Positions 21,630 through 31,664 of a stretch of DNA of 64,000 nucleotides are shown in pieces. The notes under the pieces are model-generated. The model did no database searches. It saw only the letters and a program-made list of their open reading frames with translations, and was not told the origin of the DNA. A program made the position numbers and the translations under genes. Every line of letters begins with the position of its first letter. Within the stretch, counting starts at the first letter, position 1. Location: positions 9,012,501 through 9,076,500 of the forward strand of contig CP126191.1 of the NCBI GenBank assembly GCA_030272155.1, read 5' to 3'. Source of the DNA: Tetradesmus obliquus. Lineage: Eukaryota; Chlorophyta; Chlorophyceae; Sphaeropleales; Scenedesmaceae.

Positions 21630-24600
21630 ATGGCAGCAATGAAGGAGGATGACAGGACAAACCAGCGCCTGGAGTGGCTAGTGCAGCGCTTTGCACAAAG
21701 CAGGCTGTCTGCAACGTTTGCTGCTTGGAAGGTGGGATCCTGCTGTTTTGGAGGGAAGGCAGCAGCGCAGACCAGCAAAGATGTGCTGCACCATGCTGAA
21801 TCTGCTGTGCTCATCCCGCAGGAGGAAGCAGAGTTTGAACGCAGCGTGCATCAGCTGGATGCGCTGCTGCAGGGCTGCGAGGTGGGTCTTGCATAGGACC
21901 CTAGCTGGTCTGTGTCCTGCAAGCACGACACCATTAGCGCAGCTGCTTGTGCTCAAAGATTACGACTGCAACCTCCCTGCACCTGCCTACTAGTACGGAT
22001 CCCAAAGCTTCTCTACCCCCTCCGCATGCTTGCAGGATGTGTTTGACTTGCCGCCACATGAGCGCCGGCAGGCTGCAGTGTCAGCAGTGCTGCAGCTGCT
22101 GCAGCGCGTTCCGTTGCTGTCAGCGCTCTGCCCGGCCGCCCAGCAGTTTGTCGCTGCACATGCCAAGCTGCTGCTGCTGTCAGACGCAGTGGAGATGCCA
22201 ACGTAGGTGCAGCAGTTGCAGGAATGTTGGATGTCTGCTTGGACAGCCCGTATGAATATGTCTGCAACAAATGGGCTGCAAACAGCGGCAGAAGCACAAG
22301 CGCAGCAATAGCTGATGCTGATCACTGTTGCAGCACACTCTACACATTTCCCTTGTATGTTTCTGCCTCTCCTGCAGGTGCCCTGAGGACAGCCAGCAGC
22401 TGTATGCCGTGCTATGCGGCAATGTCTCATTAGTACATGGGGATGCAGCAGACCCCCAGCTGCAGCCGCTGCTGGCACAGGCAGCAGCCCATCAGCGGCA
22501 GCAACAGCAGCAACAGGCAGCTGGCGAGGCTGCAGCAGTGGCTGCTGCTGCAGCAGCTGCTTCCAGCGCTTCAGCAGAAGAATCGGCAGAGCTTGCCACA
22601 GGCAGTCACACACAGCAATGCAGTGGGGTAGGCCCCAGCCTTTGCAGGAACTCTGCCACAGGTGCCACGCAGCAGCCATGCCGCTGCCGCGGCATCTGGC
22701 GCCAGGTAAAGGAAGAAGTTAGTGCTGCGCAGAAGCGGCAGCTGCACAGCAGCACGGCTGGCCAGGCGCTTGGAGCCGCTCACTTGCAGCCAGCCAATGA
22801 CCGCAGTCAAGCAGCCGCTGCAGCAGCCAGCTCCCAGGCAGCAGCAGCAGCAGCGGCGGCAGGCAGTGCAGAGACAGGGTCAATGCTGCCAGGGTGTGAC
22901 GCTGCTGCGCTGCTGAAGAGCATTAGCCTGGGAGCAGCGGGGCCAGGCCAATGCTTCTGGTGGGTGCCAGCAGCACACAGCTGCAGCCGGCAACCCACAC
23001 ACCTGCAACAGATTGTCACAACGGTTGAAACAATACAGCACACACTTGCAACAGGACAACAAGACAGTACATCACAGGCGGGAGCAGCTGTGCCCAAGGT
23101 TGTTTGTGGGCGTCGCACGAGTTGCTGGGTTTGGCTGTAGTTGAGTATAAGTTCACCGAAGCCACCCCTGAGCCCATTGTATGTCTGCACTGCCTGTTTT
23201 GCAGTGGCTGCAAGTTTGCACAGAGCTGGTCCAGTGCCGCAGCTGCTGCTGCAGCAGCCTCCATGAACGACAGCCACAGCGGCGGCGACGAGGGTCTGTC
23301 GCATGTAGCGCTGCCGTGCAGCTGCCTGGCAGCAGTGGCTGAGTCCAATAAGGTTGTGGCACTGCTGGCTATCAGCCGGCCGGTGTACATGGAGGTGCGT
23401 GCGGTGCACAGCAACACCAGCATGCAGCTTGCAGTGGCATGCTGCTCTTAGCAGAGACATATGGGCGCTGCCAGGCACGGCACATGGAAGCGCCTGCTGC
23501 TGCTTGCTTTCAATATAAAGGTCCAGTCCATGCAGCAGTGTGCATGACGCTGGACGCTCTTGCTAGACGGCGTGCGTGCCTAGCAGCTCACCTTGGACTT
23601 CGGCCGGCCCTCATCACCAACCTACGCCTGCAGCCGGCCTGCATGACACTGTTACTGGCAGATGCCACAATCACAGTACTGGTGAGTCATGTCTGCTTGG
23701 TGAACTCTGCATGCCATGCCAGGCCTGCAGGCTGCACCGCGAAGCGCACGTGGCCCGCTTGGTTGACGCGCTGTGCCGGCTGCCGTGCCTGCGCCACACG
23801 CCCATCAAGGAGCTGCACAGGCTGGCCTGCCACCTCAAGGAGGCAACATACCAGCCAGGTGAGCTCGAAACGAGTGTGCTGATGCAAGCAGCACCTGGCA
23901 TGCAGCAGGAACAGCAGGCGCTGCAGGCGCTGAACTACACAGAGCTGGCAGGAGCGTCATGTGCAACGGCCAGCCAAAGGTCTTGCTGCACCTGCAACTG
24001 CGCGCTCCACTGCTTTGCTCGCAGGGGAGGCATGTGTTCAGTCTGGTAGCTGCATCTCAGCAAGGTGTGCATAGCTAAAAGTCTGTCTGCGGTCAGCGTT
24101 GCAGTAAGACGCAACCACGTGTGCGTGTGCTGCTGCTGCCAGGGCAAATGCTGCTGCACCAAGGCAGGGAGGTGCCAGACATCCACTTCCTCATCAGCGG
24201 CAGTGTGCTGCTGACATACTCTGCGCCGCTAGCAGCAGCAGCTAAGCCCGGCCACCTGCTGAGCAGCAACGGAGCCGCACTCGTGCTGCCATCGCTCGCA
24301 GCAGCAGCAGCAGCAGCAGCGCCTGCCGTGAGTGGGTTGCCGGCTGGGCCTGCGGCAGCAGCTGCAGCGGCCGTCGTTGCGGCTGTTGCAGCCGGCGGCA
24401 GCAGCAATGGCGGGCCGCGCAGCAGCGGCCTTGCAGACTTGCTGCGGCTGGGGCAGCAGGCGGTGCAGCCTGCTGCTGTGGTGGGGGTGAGGTGCGCGGC
24501 TGCGCTGCGGGCCAGCTTGCAGCGTTGCGCTGCTGCTGCTTTGCGTGCCAGTATGTGATCACTGGGCAGGGCATGTGCTTGCACTGCATGATGTTGAGGG

Positions 24601-27600
24601 GTGATTGTGCGGTGTGGTTACTGTGCCTGCCGGAGCAGCAGGCACAGGCTGCGTCACACGTCGCAGCAGCTTTCATGTAATACTCTGCGCGCGCACCGCC
24701 CCTGTGGCTCACATTATGCAATTGCAACATGAACTCTACGCAACTGCAGGGGCCCTGGGGCAGTGCTTGGTGACGATGCGCTGCGTGAGAGGCGCCTGGC
24801 GGTTGGCGTGCTGGCGGCAACAGCAGTGACCACCCTGAAGATAGAAGTGCTGAAGTTCATGTCATGCATGGATCCCCTGACATTGCGTCTGCTTGGGCGG
24901 CTGCAGCAGCAGCAGCTGCCAGAGCAGCAGCGCCTGATACAGGTGGGTAGGTATTGGCACATGATATACACACATGTATCCACTGCTTCAATGGCTTGAA
25001 CATGAGTGCCGCATTGGCAGAAGGGTCATGCAGTTCAATGTACTTCAAAGCAGCATCACCTGCACCTACTCAATCTTTGAACGAGCAGCACACCAGCAGT
25101 CACAGCACTGCCACATTCACAGGCGCCACAGAAGGCGCGTGCAAAACAGAGCCAGTTTGGCTGCACGTGCACACAACTACCTTGCTTCAACTCATCCACA
25201 CACGGCTGTGCATCCTTGCTGTTGTATGCTGCTGGCGCTGACGTGGCGCGGGTGTGTCTCCTGCAGGGCGTGCTGGAGGCAACAGACACCCGCAGCCACC
25301 CGCAGGCGCAGCAGCTGCACAGGTCAGCGATTCTTGCAGAGGTGTACCAGTCTACGCAGCTGCCTTCCACGCTTGTGAGGCCAGGCGATGACGCAGCCCA
25401 GTCTGTTGACGCACATACTGCTGAAGAAAAGCCAGCCTGGCATGCTGGCAGGGTCAGGGATCATGCTGCACATGGCACATGCAAAGGTGGCAGGGATGCA
25501 GGTGGCGGCACTGGTAGGAAGTCCCCGGCACGCACCAGCAGCCATGGAAACGGGCTCCAAATGCCAAGGCAGCAGGCACAAAGGTCTGCTGTTGCTTGTG
25601 CTGGTGCTGTGCATGACTCCAGAGAACTGCAGCAAGCTGCCGCAGGTGTGGTGCAGCGGCCTCGAGGTTTAGGATCTGGATCAGGGTCAGGGTCCAGGGT
25701 GCGGCTGAACCCTGAGGATGAGGCCTGGGAGGCTGGCCTGCCGCGGGGCTTGACCGTGGACAAGTGTGCCGGGCTGCCACAGAGTGCGTCAGTGCAGCAG
25801 TTGATGGAGGTGAGAGGAATGCAGCTCGGGGTTGGTTAGTAGGGGAAAGGCGGATGTGGGTGTGGACTGAGTTGACGGAACTTGGAAGAGAAGTGGACAG
25901 CAGCCCCATGTGGTGAGGGTGCAACCACTGCTGGCAGCTGGTGCCCTGCCTGATATGTTTGGGCTCAGCTGCAGCGCATTGCGCAGCAGCATGGCGATTG
26001 GTGGTTGGCTTCTCGCAGCATATGCCCATGCGTTGCAGCTGGGACGTCGGCATGCCGCTTGCAGTTTGCGGCAGCCGGTAACGCTGCATACTGTTGTTTA
26101 GACACACCAGCATGGCTCAGCTTCTAACGCCTGCTCCTTGTGCTGCCTGTTTCAACCTGTAGGCGATCAGGGATGTAGACGAGTTCAGGCGCATGCAAGG
26201 CTCACTGCTGCTGCACAGCAGCGACACAGTCAGCATGAACCTCGCACTGAACAGCATCGCACCAGCACAGAATGCGTCAACCACAGCAGGCCAAGCCAGC
26301 AGGGCCAGCGGCGCAGCAGACCTAGCGCCACCGCTGGCAACATTGCGGCTGCCGCGCATGCCACCAGGTCCTGCTGCAGCCGCAGCCGCACTCGGCAGCA
26401 GCGGCACGCTGAGTGCCGACGCAGCAGCAGCTGTAGCTGCAGCAGCTGCTGGCACTGGCGTGCATACAGAGCTGGTTGAGGCGTGTGGGGTTGCTGTGCT
26501 GCAGCTGTGTGTGCTGCCTGGGCAGGCTGTGGTGCCTGGAGGGGTGCTGGCGAGTGCACTGGAAGATGTGGCGGCTGCAGTGGCTGCTGTGTGCCATGAT
26601 GAGGGCCTGCAGCTCATCAGATGGGCAGCTAGGCGGTGGCTGCTGCTGGCGCAGCTGGAGCCAGGTGGGAGCTGTGTGGGCTGCTGCCGTTGCATATGCA
26701 TGCGTGTGTATTGCCTGGGGGCATGCTGCTTGACATGCGCGTAGGGCACAGCCTGACGTGCTGTTGCATAGGTTTGCTGCCTCTTATGGGGTGCAGGCGC
26801 CAACTAATTGCTCCCCCAATACTTGTGACATTGTGGTTGCAGCGTGCGAGTGCTTGACGCACTCACAGGACCTTCACATGGGCTCACGCAGTGACACAAG
26901 CTGCCGGCTGTGGTGCGGTGTGCCTGCGGTGTGCCTGCGTGGTTCTTGCAGGAAGCTCAAAGCGTGCTGGTCTGGAGGGCTTGGCAGATGCATTGCTGTC
27001 ATCAGCAGCCCGCATGGCTGGCGTGCTGTCACGCAGCGAGGGCTTGCCGGTGCTGGGCCTGGCTGCAGGCGTAGCAAGCGGCAGCTGCTTCGTGCAGTAC
27101 GAATGTGAGCGATTAGCGTACTGCAAAGAGCTGTAGCAGCTGCCAGCTGTATATCATAGATTGTTCAGTGATGGCCAAGTCCTGCAAGGTGCTGGTGACC
27201 AGCGGGATTGCAAGCTGGGTGAACTGATTGTGACTGACCTTGCTGCACCTGATGATCATCTGCAATTGATGCATCTGTCGCTGTTTTGCTGCAGCCGGCA
27301 ACTTCGTCTGCAGCATATCAGGCCACGCTTACGATGCAGCTGCCGAGCTATGCAGTGCAGCGCAGTCGATGCTTCTCACAGCAAGCATCAGCCCACCAGG
27401 CAGCACCAGCAGCAGCAGCAGCAGTCACGTGGCGCTGCTGCTGTCAGACGGCGCAGCAGGCTGCCTGCAGACAAACTTCTGCCTTGAAGCCTGTGCTGGC
27501 GGCTTCCTGCTGACATCAGCTCGAGCTGGCCTGCCAGCTGGACCTGCAACCGCCAGATCCACCTCAACCCTGAACCACCAAACCCTCGGCCCCGGCCGCC

Positions 27601-30600
27601 ACACCCTGCTGGGTGCGGCAGCAATGGGTGCTGCGCTGGGCGCTGCGACGCCTAAAACACCTGGAGTTGCTGCTGCCGCGGGGCGCAGGTGCGCTGGCAA
27701 GTCGCAGCAGCGGCGCCGCATGCGCAGGAAGTTTGAGGCGCTAGAAGACTTGCTGGCGGGTGCGTGTGATGTGCTGCCGCCGCCTCCTGAGCACCTGCTG
27801 ACTCAGCCACCGCCGGCATCTGGCAGCGGAGCTGCTAGTGAATTAGTCAGCCCTGCTGACGGCCGCAGCAGGGATGGGGCAGCAGCAGGCGGCAGGGCGC
27901 GCCGGCCCAACCTGAAGATTTCAGTTGTTGTGGATGGGGTTGCGGGGTTAGGCGGTGTTGGTGGTGTGAGTGCTGTGACTCCTGGTGGTGGTGGCAAGTC
28001 GGTTGAGCTGGGAGTGGCGGGGGAATGCGGGGCAGCAGATGCCCTGACGCCTACACTCATTATGGACAGCCCGCAGTGGGGAGTGCATTGTGGTGCAGCA
28101 GGTGGCCAGCATGGCAGCAGACAGCCGACAGGACAGCAATCAGCAAAGGCGGCCAAGTCAGGGCTACGCAGTCCTGCGCGGGCGAGTGTTGTAGCAGCTG
28201 GTGCAGCAGCAGGGGCAGATGGCGAAGCAGCCAGCAAGAGCAGTGCCACAACACCAGGCAGCACAGGCAGCAGTAGCAGCAGGCAAAGTCTGAGGCAGCA
28301 AGTGTGGCAGGAGGTGGCAGAGCTGCGCGAGCGGGAGGTGTCCATGGCAAATGGCTTGACAGTTGCTACTGCTACTGCTGCTGCCACACCATCTAGTTGC
28401 AGCAGCAGTCACAGCAGCAGCAGCAGCAGCACCAGCAGGCGGCCTGCGCTGCATCTGGCTGTTGGCTCAAATGCACAGCAAGGTCAATGCAGCAGCACTT
28501 ATCCTGCAGGCATTGCAGCAGCGCCTTCACAGCACGGCTTGCCGGGCAATACGTTTGATGGTAGCAGTGCCGGCAGGGCGGCTGCAGTGAGGTCAGCATT
28601 GAAGGTGACCTTCCAGTCACCACGCAGCAGCAGGGCACATGGTGCCAGCAGCAGCGGCAACACCAGCAGCGCTGGGAGCCGCAGCTCTCCATCTGTGCAA
28701 TCAGTCAATCACGCAGGGACAACTCTGCTGGCTAGCAAGCAGCAGCATCATCACCAGCAGAGCCGCGGCACTAGCCAGCAGCAACAGCAGCAGCAGGCGC
28801 TGCAGGAGGAGCCGAGCCTGCAGTCAGTCAACAGCTTGTCGATGTTCCCAGACCCGTCAGCTGGCTGCGGCTGCAGCAGCAAGGGTGCGGCTGGGCCAGC
28901 AGGCAGTGCACCCTTTGGGCCATCAAGCAGTGCGGGCAGGTTGCAGGAGGAGCGGCAGCATGCGCTGGTGGTGTCTGCCTGCAAGGCTTTGGGCAGCAAT
29001 GCTGCTGCTGACGCGTATGTGGCAGCATTGCCCGCTGGCCTTCTGGCGGTCAACCTGTCAGCCGCAGGTATGCTGTGGGCCGTTGGCGTATGCATGGAAC
29101 AGCCTGTCGTGCTGTGAAGTTTTCAACTGCAAAGCGGTGCAAGCCAGGTCGAAGTGATTGGCCTGGGCTGTGACCACGGCCTAACCGGACAGATATGTGT
29201 GTCAAACTATGCGAGATTCGCAGCCTGGCAGCATCCCAATGTGCCTGCTGTCGCGCAGCTTCACCCCTGTCGTGTTGTACGCGGCTGCAGCCTGCTAGGC
29301 AATGTTTGAGTCGGTTTGCGCTCGTACACTTGCTGTGACTGCCTGTATGGCTGATGGTGTGCTGTGCAGGCCTGGCACGGCTGCCAGTACTGCAGCACCT
29401 CACAGAGCTGGACAGCCTCGCTGCCTCCTTCAACAACATCAGCAGCCTGCCGCAGCTAGTGCCCGTGGATGCAGCGGCAGTGGCGGCAGCAATAACGGCA
29501 GCGGCCGACACTGGCAGCAGCAACAGCAGCAGCAGCAGCACAACAGGCGTGGAGGAAGCGGATATGGATCCAACGTGTTGTCCTGGAGCATCTGGGACAG
29601 CGCCACCTGCTGCTGTTGAGGTTGCGGCGCAGCTAGATGTGCTGCTTGTGTCCAAGGTGCCATCGGCACTGCCTGGCTGCCTGACACAGCTAGGGCTGGC
29701 TTACAACCAGCTGGCCTGCTTGCCATTGGAGCTGCCAGCTGCCCTGCCAAAGCTGACCTCTTTGGACTTGTCACACAACAAGTGAGCGCTCAATGCAGCT
29801 GCGCTTCTGTCAACTTTTTGCAAGTTGCTTCAGCTCCCTGGTCAGACACCTCAACCCCTTCACACGGTCTTTTCAGTTTTTCTGCAATGTTTCACATGCG
29901 TGTTTGTTCATGTGCAGTTTCAGAGGGCCGCCAGGTGGCTAGAAGTGCTACAAGGCATCAGCAGCAAGTTTATATGTCGTGCTGTGTGACCTGCAGGCTG
30001 CAGGAGCTGCCCTGCACGTTTGCGGCGCTGTCCTGCCTCAAGCTGCTGTTCCTGGCGCACAACCAGCTGGCAGCGCTGCCCAGCAACCTGACGCGCCTGT
30101 TCCTGCTGTCAACCCTGGATGTGAGCCACAACAAGCTGCAGCAGCTGCCGCAGGACCTGCAGCAGCTGCAGAGCCTGGCCCAGCTGAATGTGCAGCATAA
30201 TCAGCTGGTGCGATTACCGCAGGGGCTGTCTGGCCTCACTGGGCTAGTGAGCTTAGCAGTTGGGCATAACCAGGGGCTGCAGCTGCCGAGAGGCAGCTTA
30301 GCTGGACTGAGGGGTCTGACTTGTTTGCTGTTGGCTGGAGTGGGCCTGACTGATGACAGTTTAGATGCAGCAGTGCAGCAGGACAGCCCTCCAGATACCA
30401 CAACAGTGGCAGTAGCAGCAGCAGAAGCTGGCGCAGTGCATGCAAGCAGCAGCGTCATACCTGCATCAGTGGCACCCGATGCGGCCGCAGCAACAGCAAC
30501 AGCGGCGCCTGCAGGGGTGCCTGTGGCTGTGCTGCCGTCTTTGCGGGTGCTGGATGTTTCGCACAACCAGCTGCAGCTGCTGCCGCAGTGGCTGCCACCT

Positions 30601-30921
30601 TCGCTTTGCTGCCTGTGTGCAGCAGGCAACAGGATACGTGAAGCGTCGGGTGATGTGCTTGCAGGGCTAGCAGGCAATCTGCTGCAGCTGGACTTGCAGG
30701 ACAATGTGCTGCATGACGTGCCAGCACAGCTGCGGCTGCTGGTGCGGCTGCAGGTGTTGGCACTTCAGGGCAACCCTGGTTTGGACCCAGAGATAGCAGA
30801 CAAAGGCATGGGGCTGGGCTGGGCCTACAAGTGGTGGGCTACACGCAAGACTTCTGCTGCTTCTGCTGCACAAAGAGCAGCTGCACTGGCGGTGCAGCAG
30901 CGTGCACAGCAGCAGAGTTGA
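21630..30921 (+). CDS. Giant cNMP-binding-like / cyclase-like / LRR protein
   Basis: Sixteen exons, fifteen of them placed: 21630-21731, 21822-21881, 22036-22202, 22378-22959, 23205-23394, 23475-23681, 23723-23858, 24143-24491, 24750-24942, 25267-25809, 26163-26664, one unresolved exon between 26665 and 26951, 26952-27104, 27295-29067, 29370-29781 and 29997-30921. Every placed junction keeps phase, giving about 2,100 residues. Order: a short helical N-terminus, cNMP-binding-like domain 1 (split by a long Ala/Gln insert), domain 2, a low-complexity linker, a degenerate class III cyclase-like region, a long Ser/Gly/Gln linker with a basic patch (QQRRRMRRKFEALEDLL), and LRRs to the end. No transmembrane segment is evident, so a cytosolic role is likely. 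The start at 21630 has the context CCATGG; 21516 is an in-frame alternative. The reading across 26.66-26.95 kb is the weakest link; without it this could be two genes. Function is unknown; a cyclic-nucleotide signalling scaffold is inference. Confidence 0.75.
22036..23394 (+). other. cNMP-binding-like domain 1, interrupted by a low-complexity insert
   Basis: Exons 3-5 of the giant gene. LPPHERRQAAVSAVLQLLQR followed by VPLLSALCPAAQQFVA resembles the helical entry of cyclic nucleotide-binding domains. CPEDSQQLYAVLCGNVSLVHG matches the strand pair that normally reads G..(D/S)..(Y/F).(I/V)..G.V. The usual phosphate-binding cassette is not recognisable. After about 200 residues rich in Ala and Gln, LAAVAESNKVVALLAISRPVYME matches the closing strands and helix. 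It is probably a degenerate, non-binding copy. Confidence 0.5.
23723..24942 (+). other. cNMP-binding-like domain 2
   Basis: Exons 7-9 of the giant gene. Splicing 23858 to 24143 rebuilds a continuous motif: ATYQPGQMLLHQG followed directly by REVPDIHFLISGSV. This is a close match to the first half of a cyclic nucleotide-binding domain (PGE.L...G.....Y.I..G.V). An Ala-rich insert of about 90 residues follows. Then GPGAVLGDDALRERRLAVGV and LAATAVTTLKIEVLKFM match the second half, where the phosphate cassette normally reads FGE.AL....R.A.V. The cassette Glu is replaced (GDDAL) while Arg residues remain, so ligand binding is possible but not assured. Confidence 0.7.
26440..27480 (+). other. Degenerate class III nucleotidyl cyclase-like region
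   Basis: Exons 11-14 of the giant gene. The second half is the better match: LPVLGLAAGVASGSCFVQYE, then SGNFVCSISGHAYDAAAELC, then HVALLLSDGAAGCL. These correspond in order to the strands and helix that in soluble-adenylyl-cyclase-type domains read (V)(K)IGLAAG..., ..(V)IG.AV....L.. and ..I..S......L. The T|CC phase across 27104/27295 supports reading them as one chain. In the first half, GVAVLQLCVLPGQ and LIRWAARRWLLLAQLE sit where F(V/L)D(I/V).GFT and (I/L)KFAGDALLA(L/V)W are expected. Both metal-binding Asp positions are lost, so it is inferred to be catalytically dead. This rests on eye alignment only. Confidence 0.4.
29032..30780 (+). other. Leucine-rich repeat domain of the giant gene
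   Basis: Exons 14-16 (end of 27295-29067, then 29370-29781 and 29997-30921). About eleven LRRs of 22-23 residues with the pattern L..L.L..N.L..LP, for example LTSLDLSHNKLQELP, LKLLFLAHNQLAALP, LSTLDVSHNKLQQLP and LAQLNVQHNQLVRLP. Two Ala/Ser-rich inserts break the array. It ends with LALQGNPGLDPE and a short basic tail, like the cap of plant intracellular Ras-group LRR proteins. The first repeat is split by the 29067/29370 intron (VNLSAAG joined to LARLPVLQHL), which ties the LRRs to the upstream exon. Confidence 0.9.
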
Positions 30922-31664
30922 CATGGATGGTCAGGGGACTGGTGGGTGTGCTGCAATTGCTGCTGTGGCTTTCGCTCACTCTGATCAGATCTCATGAGCT
31001 GCGCACATGTTGATGTGGTTCAAATGGAAACGTGATGGTGCATGCATCAAGTCACGAGTTTTTTTTCACATGCATGCCATGTTGGAGGCTCGGCTCTGCC
31101 CAGCAGCTGACACGTAATGTTCTGTGTCAGGTCATGGGGTTATGTCTGGCCTGGCACTGCACTAAACTGCCTGAGTGACCTGTGTGCCTCAGGCTGCGCA
31201 GCTGTGCAACATCAGGTTCATACAAACCGTGTATTTTATTGCATTCTGACTACTGCGACGCCACCTGACCGAGTCTCCACGCTGGCAGCAGGCGTTGCCC
31301 CCCAGGTGACACGGGTGACAATGCTCCCGAGGCCGAGTGCCAGTTGCATGGACGGAATGGACCTTCGTACATGCCAATGATGTTGGTGCTACAGTGATGT
31401 TCTTTTTAGTGTCTGCTGATGATCATGGGCGACCGGGTGATCAGTCACGTAATCAAGATGCTCGCACCAGATCGTTTGGAAGGTGCCCGATCAGCCCAAC
31501 TAACAGGTAGCACGCGCCCAGCTCGACTTGCAGGACATGTACGGGGCGATCTATATTGGTTATATACATTATACAACTGTCTTTTGTGGCTCTGTACTGC
31601 GCATCTGAAACACCAGTACAACAGTCCACCCAGATCATCCAGCAGCAGACCCCCCGCGATCGCA
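30922..31664. other. Intergenic region
   Basis: About 740 bp between the stop of the LRR gene and the start of the small secreted protein gene, both on the plus strand. I see no TGTAA poly(A) motif after the LRR gene. No gene is recognisable. The promoter of the secreted-protein gene should lie in the right half; TATATT at about 31551 is AT-rich but some 115 bp from the ATG. Confidence 0.45.

Noticed and set aside
27803-28387. 194-codon minus-strand ORF
   Set aside because: Antisense shadow of the large linker exon of the cNMP-LRR gene.
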